Numbered from the stretch's first letter, positions 19,996 through 29,345 are shown. The stretch is DNA of 64,000 nucleotides from CAWEPK01 sp963835595 (GCA_963835595.1 CAWIGL010000003.1:310001-374000), one strand, 5' to 3'. Numbers and translations: made by a program. Notes: generated from the sequence alone by a model not told the origin.

Positions 19996-20642
19996 TGGAC
20001 AACGAATACGCGAGCCAGCGGCAGCAAATGGTGGACCTGCTCATCCAGCGCGGGATAAAGGACCCGAGGGTGCTGGACGCCTTCAGGAAGGTCCCCCGCC
20101 ACCTGTTCCTCGACGAGGCCCTGCGGCCCCAGGGCTACGGCGACTACCCCCTCCCCATCGGAGAGAAGCAGACGATCTCCCAGCCCTATATGGTAGCGAT
20201 CATGACCGAGGCCCTGCAGCTTACCGGGAGCGAGGAGGTGCTGGAGATAGGCACGGGATCGGGATACCAGGCGGCCATACTTGCGGAGCTGGCGGACAGG
20301 GTCTTCACGATCGAGCGCATACCTGGGCTTGCGAAAAGGGCGCGGAAGGTGCTCGACCAGCTTCGCTACACGAACGTCGTTGTCCGCATCGGCGACGGGA
20401 CGGAGGGGTGGCGCGACGAGGCGCCCTTCGAGGCCATCATCGTGACTGCGGCTGCGCCGGAGGCGCCCGACCCGCTCATGAAGCAGCTCGCCATCGGGGG
20501 CCGGATGGTCATGCCCGTCGGAGACGAGTACACCCAGGAGCTGATGGTCTATATCAAGGATGGGGAGGACCGGTACCGCGAAGAGAACTACGGCGGGTGC
20601 AGGTTCGTCAAGCTCATCGGCGAGCACGGCTGGACCGAGTGA
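19995..20642 (+). CDS. pcm: Protein-L-isoaspartate O-methyltransferase
   Basis: Repairs isoaspartyl residues using S-adenosylmethionine. 215 residues; VPRHLFLDEAL and the ISQPYMVAIMTEAL motif are followed by the SAM-binding VLEIGTGSGYQAAILAELA and VVRIGDGTEGW. Its ATG shares a base with the proC stop. The C-terminus GGCRFVKLIGEHGW is the standard family end. Confidence 0.96.
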   Translation: MDNEYASQRQQMVDLLIQRGIKDPRVLDAFRKVPRHLFLDEALRPQGYGDYPLPIGEKQTISQPYMVAIMTEALQLTGSEEVLEIGTGSGYQAAILAELADRVFTIERIPGLAKRARKVLDQLRYTNVVVRIGDGTEGWRDEAPFEAIIVTAAAPEAPDPLMKQLAIGGRMVMPVGDEYTQELMVYIKDGEDRYREENYGGCRFVKLIGEHGWTE

Positions 20643-20786
20643 TCCGTCTGCCGTGAGGGCGGCGCGGCTCGCTCTTGTTAAGGGTCCGCCATATCGGGTA
20701 GAATGGAAGCGGACTACAACAGACGTGACAACGCCCCATAGGGGAAGATCGCGGTGAAATCCGGCAAACAGGAAGGAGAAGGGCAC

Positions 20787-21368
20787 ATGAAGGTCGTCGC
20801 GTTTAACGGATCGCCGAGGAGCGGCGGGAACGTCGAGACGCTGCTGTGGGAGGCGCTGCGGCCCATCGAGTACGCGGGCCACGACGTGGCGAAGTTCAAC
20901 CTTAACGAGCTTGGCATAAGTCCCTGCCAGGACTGCGGCGGGTGCGAGAAGACGGGCATCTGCGTCCAGGAGGACGACATGGCCCTCGTATCGGACGCCA
21001 TTCGCGCGGCGGACCGCATCATACTCGGCTCGCCCATCTTCTTTTTCGGCCTCTCGGCCCAGACAAAGACGATGGTGGACAGGTGCCAGTCCTTCTGGTG
21101 CGAGAGATACATCCTCAAGCGGCCCATCGCCGGCGGGCCGGAGGGCAGAAAGGGCCTGCTCATCCTCGTGGGGGGCATGAAGAAAGAGATCGGCGTAACG
21201 TGTTCAGGCGAGACGGCGAAGGCCTTCTTCAGGACCATAAGCGTGCCCGAGCACGAGACGGTCAGCTTCCTGGGGATCGACCGGAAAGGCGCGATCTGCG
21301 AACACCCGACCGCCCGCGACGACGTCTACCGCGCCGGGCGCAGGCTCGTCGGCCTGGAGGAGGATTGA
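20787..21368 (+). CDS. NADPH-dependent FMN reductase / iron-sulfur flavoprotein-like
   Basis: 193 residues starting MKVVAFNGSPRSGGNVETLL, the flavodoxin-like FMN phosphate loop. A CQDCGGCEKTGIC cluster (about residues 47-59) matches the cysteine motif of iron-sulfur flavoproteins, and GSPIFFFGLSAQTKTMVDR is the second FMN-binding block. The start at 20787 follows AGGAG; eleven extra upstream codons lack family likeness. Next gene starts 5 nt after its stop. Confidence 0.88.
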   Translation: MKVVAFNGSPRSGGNVETLLWEALRPIEYAGHDVAKFNLNELGISPCQDCGGCEKTGICVQEDDMALVSDAIRAADRIILGSPIFFFGLSAQTKTMVDRCQSFWCERYILKRPIAGGPEGRKGLLILVGGMKKEIGVTCSGETAKAFFRTISVPEHETVSFLGIDRKGAICEHPTARDDVYRAGRRLVGLEED

Positions 21369-21373
21369 CACGA

Positions 21374-22381
21374 GTGGAAAATGAGAAGGGGGCGGGGCGC
21401 GACGCGGCCGTAAAGGACGCCCATATAGAAATCTGCCTGGGTCATGACGTCGAGTCCCCGGCAGCCACCGGGCTGGACGGGTTGACCCTCGCGGGCGGGC
21501 TGCCCGACTTTTCCGTTTCCGATATCGATACGACTGTCCCGTTCCTCGGCAGGATCCTTGCGTGTCCGCTCATTATCGCCCCGATCACGGGCGGGGGCAG
21601 CCGCTCGCTTCAAATCAACAGGAACCTGGCGATTGCCGCCGGGCGCTGCGGCATAGCAATGGCGGTAGGCTCACAGCGGCCTATGCTGGAGAAGGCTGCG
21701 GGCGCAGAGTCGTACCGCTTGCGGGAATGGGCGCCGGACATCCCCTTGCTTGCCAACCTCGGCCTTCTCCACGCGCGCAACGGCAGGGACTATCTCCTGG
21801 AGGCGGTAGAGTCCATCGGCGCAGACGCCATCATTCTTTACATCAACCCACTGCACGAGGTCCTTCAGGCAGACGGCCGGACCGATTTTGCCCGCGCCCT
21901 CGACGCCCTCGACGAGGCGGTCGAAGACTTCCCTTACCCCGTTTTCCTCAAGGAGGTGGGCTGCGGCCTGCCGGAGTCGGTGGTGCGCTGGGCTTCCGCA
22001 CGGAAGATCGCAGGCGTCGATGTAGCGGGCCTCGGAGGGACGAATTGGCCGAGGGTCGAGGGGCTTATGCAGGGCCGCGACTTCGGCCCTTACGAATGCC
22101 TCGGGACGTGCACGCGGGACGCCATCATAAGTGCGCGCAAATGGCTCCGCCAGGACCAGTGCCTCATAGGCGGAGGGGGACTGCGGACCGGCGTGGACAT
22201 GGCAAAGGCGTTGGCCCTCGGCGCGGCGCTCGCCTCTATGGCGCTTCCCTTCCTTAAGTGGGCGAGCGTCTCTGCCGAGCGGGTGGCCGAGGGCGTCGCC
22301 CGGCTGAAGGAAGAGCTGACGGTCGCGCTCTGGTTCACAGCCTCAAGAAGGGTAGGGGAGCTGAAAGGGAAGGTCTATTGA
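21374..22381 (+). CDS. fni: Type 2 isopentenyl-diphosphate delta-isomerase (FMN-dependent)
   Basis: Interconverts IPP and DMAPP in isoprenoid synthesis. 335 residues from a GTG start 5 nt after the flavin reductase, with GGAGG in the preceding stop region. Recognisable blocks are ILACPLIIAPITGGG, AIAAGRCGIAMAVGSQR, LLANLGLLHARNG, FLKEVGCGLPESVVRWA, IAGVDVAGLGGTNWPRVE and LIGGGGLRTGVDMAKALALGA. It shares an operon with a flavin reductase, which would suit the reduced FMN that this enzyme needs. Confidence 0.92.
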   Translation: MENEKGAGRDAAVKDAHIEICLGHDVESPAATGLDGLTLAGGLPDFSVSDIDTTVPFLGRILACPLIIAPITGGGSRSLQINRNLAIAAGRCGIAMAVGSQRPMLEKAAGAESYRLREWAPDIPLLANLGLLHARNGRDYLLEAVESIGADAIILYINPLHEVLQADGRTDFARALDALDEAVEDFPYPVFLKEVGCGLPESVVRWASARKIAGVDVAGLGGTNWPRVEGLMQGRDFGPYECLGTCTRDAIISARKWLRQDQCLIGGGGLRTGVDMAKALALGAALASMALPFLKWASVSAERVAEGVARLKEELTVALWFTASRRVGELKGKVY

Positions 22382-22489
22382 ACGTCGTGTCTGCCTGAGG
22401 AAGACCTTCAGCAACGCTCGGTCAAGCATACGGCCGGCCGCACTTTTGTCGAGGACAAGTCGTCAAAGGGGAAGGGGACCAGGACGACC

Positions 22490-22750
22490 TTACCCCTGGT
22501 CAAGGAACGGTCTCCCGTCGGCAGGGGAATAAATATCTTCCTGTGGCGATCTCAGGAAGTCGAACGATTCATTGGCGCTTGCCGCTCGAAGCCACTCCTC
22601 TTCTTCGATGTCCGATTCCGGAAGGAGGACGATCACCCTGACGCGCGCCGGCCCGGCGAGGGGCAGGGGCTCGTCCAGAACGAGCTGATGCTCGGCATTA
22701 ATCGTTGCCGTCGTCTCTATAGCCTTATCAATGTGTTTCATCCACTCCAT
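22490..22750 (-). CDS. Putative antitoxin-like small protein
   Basis: 86 residues, or 83 from the second ATG. The strand-rich start (ETTATINAEHQLVLDEPLPLAGPARVRVIVLLPES) and the tail SPQEDIYSPADGRPFLDQG match small proteins that usually precede a MazF- or PIN-type toxin. No toxin follows here: the next bases downstream are non-coding, so it would be an orphan antitoxin. Confidence 0.7.
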   Translation of the reverse strand: MEWMKHIDKAIETTATINAEHQLVLDEPLPLAGPARVRVIVLLPESDIEEEEWLRAASANESFDFLRSPQEDIYSPADGRPFLDQG

Positions 22751-22940
22751 TTTACCATATCCCGCCCCTCACACGAAACGGGAAAGAATATCCCCGCTCT
22801 CCCCCCTCCCATTTTTCTCTTGAAATCACACCTCCATTGCTTCATCATTATTAGATAGCGCAAGACGCGCGACCTGCGGTGCGGACGGCTTGGGGCCGGT
22901 CGCAGGGGCGCGCAACAGCGGACCGACAGAGGAGGGACCG

Positions 22941-23696
22941 ATGGGCGTGGTTTCAGAAGAGTTTCGAGACGGCGTATATAGCCTGACCCTGAACCGGCCG
23001 GAGAAGAAGAACGCCATGAGCCTTGAGCTCCTTGAGGCGCTCTTCCGCTCCCTCGCCAGGGCCGAAAAGGAAGGGGCGTCGATAATCGTCATAAGGGGCG
23101 CAGGCAATACGTTTTGCGCGGGGGGAGACGTGACGGAGTTCAGGGACAGCCCTGCGCCTGCTGTGCAGGTCGATGCGATGGCCGACTACCTGAACAGGGG
23201 CATCATGCTCATTCGCACCATCCCCGCCATAACGATAGCGGTCGTCGAGGGCCTTGCCGTTGGCGCGGGCCTGAGCCTGACGCTTGCCTGCGACCTGACG
23301 CTTGCCGAGTCGAACGCGGTCATGAACATGGGATACAGGCGGATAGGCCTCACCCCGGACGGAGGAGGGAGCGTCTTCCTGCCCCGCCTCGTAGGCATGA
23401 AGAAGTTCAACGAGCTATATTTCATGTCGCGCAACATCGCCATGGATGAGGCGAAGGCGTTCGGACTCATCAATTTCACGGCAGACGCAAAGGACCTGGA
23501 AAAGGAGCTGGCCGGCCTCGTCGATGGGCTGAAGGCCATGCCGATGGAGACGACCCGCAGCCTGAAGGAGCTTGTGAACAAGTCCGTTCTCTCCGGCCTA
23601 TCGACGCACCTGGACAAGGAGCGGCTCTACGTCTCCCGGTTCTCGGCCAAGCCTGCTTTCCAGGAAAGGCTCAAAAAAACGTTTAAGAAAGGGTAG
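22941..23696 (+). CDS. Enoyl-CoA hydratase/isomerase family protein
   Basis: Crotonase fold, 251 residues. YSLTLNRPEKKNAMS starts the domain; the oxyanion hole lies in FCAGGDVTEF and VAVVEGLAVGAGLSLTLACDL. The ATG at 22941 is chosen from GGAGGG; a frame from 22890 adds only unlike sequence. The residue after GYRRIGLTPDGG corresponds to a glutamate-rich site in hydratases; here it is PDGGGSVFLPR, so isomerase or other crotonase chemistry is possible. The cupin gene follows 8 nt later. Confidence 0.9.
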   Translation: MGVVSEEFRDGVYSLTLNRPEKKNAMSLELLEALFRSLARAEKEGASIIVIRGAGNTFCAGGDVTEFRDSPAPAVQVDAMADYLNRGIMLIRTIPAITIAVVEGLAVGAGLSLTLACDLTLAESNAVMNMGYRRIGLTPDGGGSVFLPRLVGMKKFNELYFMSRNIAMDEAKAFGLINFTADAKDLEKELAGLVDGLKAMPMETTRSLKELVNKSVLSGLSTHLDKERLYVSRFSAKPAFQERLKKTFKKG

Positions 23697-23704
23697 GGGC
23701 CGGC

Positions 23705-24070
23705 ATGAAGCGGGACCCGAAGGCCGCCGAGGACCAGGCACGGCCGCCCTGGGGATGCTGGTACGTCCTTGAGGACGGCGACACCTTCAAGGTGAAAAGG
23801 ATAGAGGTGCTGCCGGGCAAGCGGCTCAGCTACCAGAAGCATCTCAAGAGGGAGGAGCATTGGTACGTCGTTTCCGGGAAGGCGCGCGTTACCATCGACG
23901 GCGCGGAATGCCTCCTCGAAGCAGGCCGCTCCATCGACATATGCAAAGGGGCGCTCCATAGGATCGAGAACGTGGGTGAAGAGCCGGTGGTCGTTATTGA
24001 AGTGCAGACAGGGGAGTACTTCGGGGAAGACGATATCGTGCGCGTCGAGGACGATTTTGGAAGACTCTGA
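23705..24070 (+). CDS. Cupin-domain protein (mannose-6-phosphate isomerase-like)
   Basis: 121 residues, a single cupin barrel. RPWG-like start (RPPWGCWYVLEDGDTFKVKRIEVLPGKRLSYQKH) then EEHWYVVSGKARVTIDG with the metal-binding histidines, and HRIENVGEEPVVVIEVQTGEYFGEDDIVRVEDDFGR. This equals the C-terminal domain of ManC/type II phosphomannose isomerase, present alone. Co-transcribed with the crotonase gene. Confidence 0.9.
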   Translation: MKRDPKAAEDQARPPWGCWYVLEDGDTFKVKRIEVLPGKRLSYQKHLKREEHWYVVSGKARVTIDGAECLLEAGRSIDICKGALHRIENVGEEPVVVIEVQTGEYFGEDDIVRVEDDFGRL

Positions 24071-24126
24071 AGGACAGCCCCCGGCGCATCTTTTTTATCA
24101 TTTTTTCTCTGTTATCGTCTTTTCTC

Positions 24127-24155
24127 TTGACATTCGTCTTTAATTGTATTACAAC
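24127..24155 (+). promoter_or_regulatory. Possible promoter
   Basis: TTGACA at 24127-24132 and TACAAC at 24150-24155, 17-nt spacer, in an AT-rich tract unlike its surroundings. It faces the small protein gene at 24266. Confidence 0.4.
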
Positions 24156-24265
24156 GTAGACACAATTTAAAAATGCTTGTCGGGAGGCACGCCGGCCGCG
24201 TGGGCGGGGCGTGCGGGTAAGTTCGTGCAGTCTCGGTGCTTGGGCAGTCGGGTGAAGGCGCCTCT

Positions 24266-24598
24266 ATGAGGATTGTTTACACCAACCTGAAAGAGAACGA
24301 CGCAGGCCTGAAGCGCAGCGTCAGGCAGCTCCAGGTAGACCTGGGCAGGGGCGGCGCTGCGCCTGCCTCGCAGCGGGCGCAGGTGCAGGAAGCGGCTGTC
24401 GTAGAGCGCCCTGCGGATAGCCGTGCAGATAATATGCGACCGGCCCGCATCCAGGCATCGCCGGCGAAGACCTCTTGTCTCGAAAGACCTGCCGCCCTTG
24501 AAGGCGTTGCAGCCCTGCGGGCCGCCTTCATCAGGAGATTCACCGACGTCGAAGGGTACGGCGCGTCCGATAGCGCCGGCTTCAGCATCACCGTCTGA
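24266..24598 (+). CDS. Hypothetical small protein
   Basis: 110 residues from ATG 24266 with GAAGG upstream: MRIVYTNLKENDAGLKRSVRQ, an alanine/arginine-rich middle and a C-terminal FIRRFTDVEGYGASDSAGF. No family recognised. Supported only by an open frame, a modest ribosome-binding site and a possible promoter at 24127; it could be spurious. Confidence 0.42.
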   Translation: MRIVYTNLKENDAGLKRSVRQLQVDLGRGGAAPASQRAQVQEAAVVERPADSRADNMRPARIQASPAKTSCLERPAALEGVAALRAAFIRRFTDVEGYGASDSAGFSITV

Positions 24599-24714
24599 AA
24601 AATCCTTTTACAATTTTTGAGCGGCGCCCAGGCGCAAAGCCCATCCGGGCCCCACATCCGCGCCCCGCTTACGACCAGCGGGCAAGGTCTTCACGGTGCT
24701 GTGGTTTCGTTCGA

Positions 24715-25872
24715 CTAGACGCGCCCGACGCTGCTCTTCCCGGCGTCGTTGAAGCGCGGAGTCAACTGCCGCTTGATGGGCGTATTCGTCTTTTCCTGTA
24801 TCTCGCGGAGCTTAGAAAGCTGGTCGGGCAGCACCAGGGTGAAGGCATGGCCGCCTTTGCCCATGCGCGCGGTCCTGCCGATCCTGTGGACGTAATGGAG
24901 GTCGTCCTGCGGCACATCGTAGTTGATGACCGCCTCTATATCCTCTACGTCGATGCCCCGCGCGGCTACGTCGGTTGCGACGAGCACGCGCAGCAGCTTC
25001 TTGCGGAACTTCGACATCGCGTCGTCGCGGCGGGACTGCTTCATGTCTCCGTGCAGGCTGTCCACCCGGTAGCCCCTGTTCTGCAGGTCTCTCACGATCT
25101 GGTCCACCCGCCTCTTCGTGTTGCAAAAAACGAGGGAAGAATTCGGCGTGTAGGTGTCGATGAGGCGGCAGAGCATCTCCAGCTTCGTCCACGGCTTGAC
25201 CTCGAAGAACATCTGGCTCACTTCCGGGACGGTCACCTGGTCTCCCGACACGTTGACTACGACGGGGCCCTTCTGGAACTTGTCCACGATGTCCATGACG
25301 GAGTCGGGCATCGTCGCCGAAAAGAGCAGCGTCTGCCGGTCGTCGGGCATGGCCCATAAGATCGTCTTCATGTCGTCGACGAAGCCCATGTCGAGCATCC
25401 TGTCCGCCTCGTCGAGCACTACAGTACGGACCCTGTCGAGCCGGAGGGTGCCCCTGTTCATGTGATCCATGATGCGCCCCGGCGTGCCGACGACTATCTT
25501 CGCGCCTTTCTTGAGGGCGGCGAGCTGCTTCTGAATGGGCTGGCCGCCGTAAACAGGCACTATGGGGACATCTTTTCTGTACTTTGCAAGCCGCTTCATC
25601 TCCTCGGCGACCTGCACGGCCAGCTCCCTGGTAGGGCAGAGCACGAGGCCCTCTATGTCCCTGCCTTTACGCTGCATCGATTCTATCATCGGCAGGCCGA
25701 ACGCCAGCGTCTTGCCCGTGCCCGTGCGCGCCTGCCCGATCACGTCTTTTCCCTCCATGATGAGTGGTATAGTCCTCGACTGGATGGGTGTAAGCTCCTC
25801 GAATCCCATGTCAATGATGGCTTTTTGCAGCTCTCTCGTTAGCTGCATCTCGTCGAATCGTTTCTTCTCCAT
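24715..25872 (-). CDS. DEAD-box ATP-dependent RNA helicase
   Basis: 385 residues. All motifs present in order: Q motif GFEELTPIQ, I ARTGTGKT, Ia PTRELAVQ, TPGR, II DEAD, III SAT, then VFCNTKRRVDQIV, V ATDVAARGIDV and VI HRIGRTARMG. Short C-terminus without an RNA-binding extension, like RhlE/CshA-type core helicases. Start at 25872 chosen from AGGAG; a longer frame from 25917 adds 15 unlike residues. Confidence 0.95.
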   Translation of the reverse strand: MEKKRFDEMQLTRELQKAIIDMGFEELTPIQSRTIPLIMEGKDVIGQARTGTGKTLAFGLPMIESMQRKGRDIEGLVLCPTRELAVQVAEEMKRLAKYRKDVPIVPVYGGQPIQKQLAALKKGAKIVVGTPGRIMDHMNRGTLRLDRVRTVVLDEADRMLDMGFVDDMKTILWAMPDDRQTLLFSATMPDSVMDIVDKFQKGPVVVNVSGDQVTVPEVSQMFFEVKPWTKLEMLCRLIDTYTPNSSLVFCNTKRRVDQIVRDLQNRGYRVDSLHGDMKQSRRDDAMSKFRKKLLRVLVATDVAARGIDVEDIEAVINYDVPQDDLHYVHRIGRTARMGKGGHAFTLVLPDQLSKLREIQEKTNTPIKRQLTPRFNDAGKSSVGRV

Positions 25873-26332
25873 ACTTCTCCTTGCGAGTTTTTCGGCCGCT
25901 TTAGGCCTGCCCGGCAATCGACCATTTCGAAGGAATCGAGAACGACGGGAAAGCGAAAGAGGCTCAACGTAGCTTACGTATTATAACACAAGCCGATGGA
26001 ATTATCAGTAATTATAGAATTATCGCTATTTATTGCGCCCATTCGTCCCCACGCTCTTTGCATCCGACGTTTATACCATATTGAGTGTTATGGTCTATCA
26101 TGCCCCGTTCAAATATAGGCGGGCCTGTACTATCCCCTTACTTTCTCACAGGCAATTTATGGGGTTCAGCACCCCCTCGCCGGGCTTTGCCCGGCGAGCC
26201 TCCCCGCTCAGACAGACAAAAATCCCATATACATTGAACGACGTTTTGTATCCCACACTATATACATAGTACACCCCGCAGTTGCCGCCGCCCCTTGACC
26301 TTTCCGCTCTAAGCAGGTAGGTTTTTAGCGTT
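25873..26332. other. Intergenic region between helicase and nudC; one strong hairpin
   Basis: No gene seen in 460 bp. A perfect hairpin CTCGCCGGGC-TTT-GCCCGGCGAG spans 26176-26198, not followed by a T-run. A TTGACC (26295-26300)/17 nt/TAGGTT pair lies 9 nt before the nudC start. Confidence 0.6.
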
Positions 26333-27193
26333 ATGACCGACCGGCCCATACAACCCGATGACGCGGGGACGGACGCGGAGGCGCCCGTTTTATGGTTCGT
26401 CGTCTCCGGCTTCAAGGTGCTCATCCTTACCGGGGACGGCGGGGCTTCCGTGCCCTTTGCAAAGAACCTCGACGCATGGGGGCTCGCGCCGCTCTCGATC
26501 CAGCCCCTCGGTACGCTGCGCGGCCATGCCTGCCTTGTCGCAGAAGTGGACGAAGAGACGGAGGCGCCGGAGGGCTGCGCCTTCGAGGGTTTGAGGCCGT
26601 TATTCGGCGTCCTCGACAAGGACCTTTTCAAGCGCGCGATGGCCGCAGTCCATCTTACCGAGTGGGACAGGACGAGCCGCTTCTGCGGCCGCTGCGGGGC
26701 GCCGACCGTCCCCCTCAAGGAAGAGCGGGCGAAGTCGTGCACCCGATGCGGCAAGACGATTTTCCCGCGCATCTCTCCCGCCATCATTGTGCTCATTGAG
26801 CGGGGCGACGAGGTGTTGCTCGCGCGGGCTTCCCGCTTTGCCCAGGGGTTTTACAGCGTGCTGGCCGGTTTCGTCGAGGCGGGCGAGTCGCTGGAGGAGA
26901 CGGTCAGGCGCGAGGTCGAAGAGGAGACGGGGATCGTCGTCAAAGACATCCGCTACTTCGGAAGCCAGCCGTGGCCTTTCCCCGACAGCCTGATGATCGG
27001 CTTTACGGCCCGCTACGCCTCAGGGGAGCTGCGGATCGACGGGAAGGAGATCGTCGATGCAGGCTGGTTCCGCGTGGGCAGCCTGCCGGACCTTCCGGGA
27101 AAGGTCAGCATCGCGAGAAGGCTGATCGACTGGTTCATCGACAAGCATTCTCAATCTTTTTCTATCGGGAACGTCAGTGTCCCGCCCAAATAG
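26333..27193 (+). CDS. nudC: NADH pyrophosphatase / RNA deNADding Nudix hydrolase
   Basis: 286 residues. N-terminal domain, zinc ribbon FCGRCG...CTRCG (about residues 117-141), the Nudix box GFVEAGESLEETVRREVEEETGI and the NudC hallmark SQPWPFPDS. Cleaves NADH, and NAD caps from RNA 5' ends. Its 3' end overlaps the convergent membrane-protein gene by 43 bp. Confidence 0.95.
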   Translation: MTDRPIQPDDAGTDAEAPVLWFVVSGFKVLILTGDGGASVPFAKNLDAWGLAPLSIQPLGTLRGHACLVAEVDEETEAPEGCAFEGLRPLFGVLDKDLFKRAMAAVHLTEWDRTSRFCGRCGAPTVPLKEERAKSCTRCGKTIFPRISPAIIVLIERGDEVLLARASRFAQGFYSVLAGFVEAGESLEETVRREVEEETGIVVKDIRYFGSQPWPFPDSLMIGFTARYASGELRIDGKEIVDAGWFRVGSLPDLPGKVSIARRLIDWFIDKHSQSFSIGNVSVPPK

Positions 27194-27885
27194 GCGACTG
27201 TAAGGATCGCCGGGGCCTGGGCCACGACGAGCAAAAGATAGACGATACCCCCTGCCGACACGATGTCGGGCGCGGACTGCGCGTATGCCCGCCAGAAGGT
27301 GACAACGGCGAGGTCTATGCCAACGGCGAAGGAGAGAAACCGCTTTATGGCTACCTGCCGCATCGGCCTTCCCATGTAGTTGATCTGCCACGTGGCCAGG
27401 CCTGTCGCTATGCCTGCGGGCATGAAGACGAGGGCGCCGATAAGGCAGTAAAAGGCCGTCGCGTCGAAGGTGTTTTTCCCGGTTATCGCGTACAAGAGCG
27501 AAAAGAACGCAGTACAGACGCAAAAAACGATGGGGAAGTGGACCGTAGCCGGATGGGGGTGCCTCCGCAGGATCGGCCAGCGCTTCAGGCCGGCAGATAC
27601 GATGGCGGGCAGGTCGGGCGGCCCAGCCGCAGCCGGGGAGGGCGCCGGCGCTTTGACGAGCCTGCCGACCTGCGGGTAGCGGTCGAGCACTTCCGGCCCG
27701 TGCGGCGCTGCGGCGAGGTCGGCGCTGAGGTCCCGGCCTGCTTCGTGTCTTGCCATATGCCGGCCGCCGGGCCAAAGGCGGCTGCCTGAAACATCGACGA
27801 CGCGGCCGGCGGCGCAGATGTACGCAGGACGGCCGTCCTTGCCGTCGAAGCCCTTAAGCGCCGTCTCGTCGAATTCACCCTGCAT
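27151..27885 (-). CDS. Cytochrome b5-like haem/steroid-binding domain fused to a DUF2231-type membrane domain
   Basis: 244 residues. The N-terminus FDETALKGFDGKDGRPAYIC followed by VVDVSGSRLW and ...GRHMARHEAGRDLS is the cytochrome b5-like domain of membrane haem-binding proteins. After a linker, PATVHFPIVFCVCTAFFSLLY starts a four-helix membrane domain with conserved histidine, like DUF2231. A membrane redox or haem-binding role is inferred. The 3' end overlaps nudC on the other strand. No ribosome-binding site is obvious before the ATG. Confidence 0.85.
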   Translation of the reverse strand: MQGEFDETALKGFDGKDGRPAYICAAGRVVDVSGSRLWPGGRHMARHEAGRDLSADLAAAPHGPEVLDRYPQVGRLVKAPAPSPAAAGPPDLPAIVSAGLKRWPILRRHPHPATVHFPIVFCVCTAFFSLLYAITGKNTFDATAFYCLIGALVFMPAGIATGLATWQINYMGRPMRQVAIKRFLSFAVGIDLAVVTFWRAYAQSAPDIVSAGGIVYLLLVVAQAPAILTVAYLGGTLTFPIEKD

Positions 27886-28331
27886 CGCTTCTTATTTTGG
27901 TCGTCGCGCCGCAGTTTTGCAAGGGCCGCAGCGGCGGCGACAGCTCATAAGCTACATTAACAATTGGCAGGTAAGCAACTGTAATAGTAGAGATATGGAA
28001 AGACCTACGCGGCAACGATCTCTATGTTCGATATTTGCGGCTTAGGCGTTCATGCCGCAATCATTCTATCACTTGTGCCGCGCCGATTGCACGAAAAACC
28101 GGCTGTCGCCGCGCAATGACCGCCATCCCCCCGAAAGAAAAGATCGCCTCACGCAAAAAATAGAAAAAATAGTGGAACCATTTTACGGAGGCTGGTAATA
28201 TACTACCGGGGGTTCGGAAAACTGTCGACAGCATAACTCGGTGGAGTCGGAAAACTGGGTATCCTCAAAGAGACGGGCCCGATGTCTGCCCGTAGCTGAC
28301 GGGAAACGAAAGAACAACAAAGGGGGAAAAC
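27886..28331. other. Intergenic region upstream of dctP with paired 11-mers
   Basis: No gene seen. Two perfect copies of TCGGAAAACTG at 28214-28224 and 28247-28257, 33 bp apart (about three helical turns), precede the TRAP binding protein and could be an operator. AT-rich tract at 28155-28200 contains TAATAT. Confidence 0.5.
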
Positions 28332-29345
28332 ATGAAAAAGTTCTGGCTTTTGGCTCTGGTGTTCGGCTTTTTGTTCTGCCTGCTTCTCGGCTCGCAGGCC
28401 AACGCGCAGGAAAAGACGATCGTCCTGAAGTATTCGAACTTCTTCCCCGCGCCCCATATGAACAGCGTCCTTGCGGACCAGTGGTGCAAGGAAGTTGAGA
28501 AGCGGACGAACGGCCGTGTGAAAATCAATTACTATCCGGGCGCCGTGTTGACGCCGGCCGCCCAGACATACGACAGCGTCGTGAGGGGCATCGCTGACAT
28601 AGGCCTGAGCTGCCAGGCATATACGCGCGGCAAGTTCCCGCTGACGGAGGCCATCGACCTGCCGTTGGGCTACAAGAGCGGCTACGTCGCGACAAAAATG
28701 ATAAATGAATTCTATAAGAAGTTCACGCCTAAAGAGTACGATGAGACGCACGTGCTCTACCTCCATGCCCACGGGCCGGGCATCGTTCACACGAAAAAAC
28801 CTGTCAACAAGCTGGAGGAGATGAAGGGCCTCAAGATCAGATCGACCGGCCTGTCGGCGAAGCTGGCGCAGGCCCTGGGCGCCGCGCCCGTAGGCATGCC
28901 CATGACCGAATCGTACGACGCCCTGTCGAAAGGCGTGGCTGACGGCATCCTCTGCCCCGAGGAGGCGTTGGAGGGCTTCAAGCTGGGCGAGGTGATCTCC
29001 TATACGACCGAGGATTACCCGGCGGCCTACTCGACGGCATTCTTCGTCGTCATGAACAAGGCCAAGTGGAACAGTATCCCCAAGGACATCCAGGCTATCA
29101 TCGACCAGATCAATACGGAGTGGATAGAGAAGACGGGGAAGAACTGGGACGAGATAGACAAGTCGGGCAGGATTTTCGCCCAGAAGCACGGCGTGAAGGT
29201 TATTCCCCTGTCGGCCCAGGAAGGCGCCCGCTGGGCAGCGGCGGCCCGGCCCCTGCTGGATGAATACGTGAAATCGATGAAGGCGAAGAACCTGCCGGGC
29301 GATAAGGTTCTTTCCTTCTGCCTGGACTACCTGAAGTCTCACTAG
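28332..29345 (+). CDS. dctP: TRAP transporter substrate-binding protein, DctP type
   Basis: 337 residues with a 25-residue signal peptide ending ANAQE. The TRAP core runs IVLKYSNFFPAPHMNSVLADQW, GRVKINYYPGAVLTP, LKIRSTG (the conserved carboxylate-binding arginine) and PVGMPMTESYDALSKGVADG. RBS AAGGGGG lies 6 nt upstream. No DctQ/DctM membrane genes are nearby, so it must work with subunits encoded elsewhere or sense solutes. Its ligand cannot be read from sequence. Confidence 0.95.
   Translation: MKKFWLLALVFGFLFCLLLGSQANAQEKTIVLKYSNFFPAPHMNSVLADQWCKEVEKRTNGRVKINYYPGAVLTPAAQTYDSVVRGIADIGLSCQAYTRGKFPLTEAIDLPLGYKSGYVATKMINEFYKKFTPKEYDETHVLYLHAHGPGIVHTKKPVNKLEEMKGLKIRSTGLSAKLAQALGAAPVGMPMTESYDALSKGVADGILCPEEALEGFKLGEVISYTTEDYPAAYSTAFFVVMNKAKWNSIPKDIQAIIDQINTEWIEKTGKNWDEIDKSGRIFAQKHGVKVIPLSAQEGARWAAAARPLLDEYVKSMKAKNLPGDKVLSFCLDYLKSH

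Noticed and set aside
19596..20882. 428-codon minus-strand frame across proC and pcm
   Set aside because: It is opposite two well-supported genes; composition is antisense-like and no domain is recognisable.
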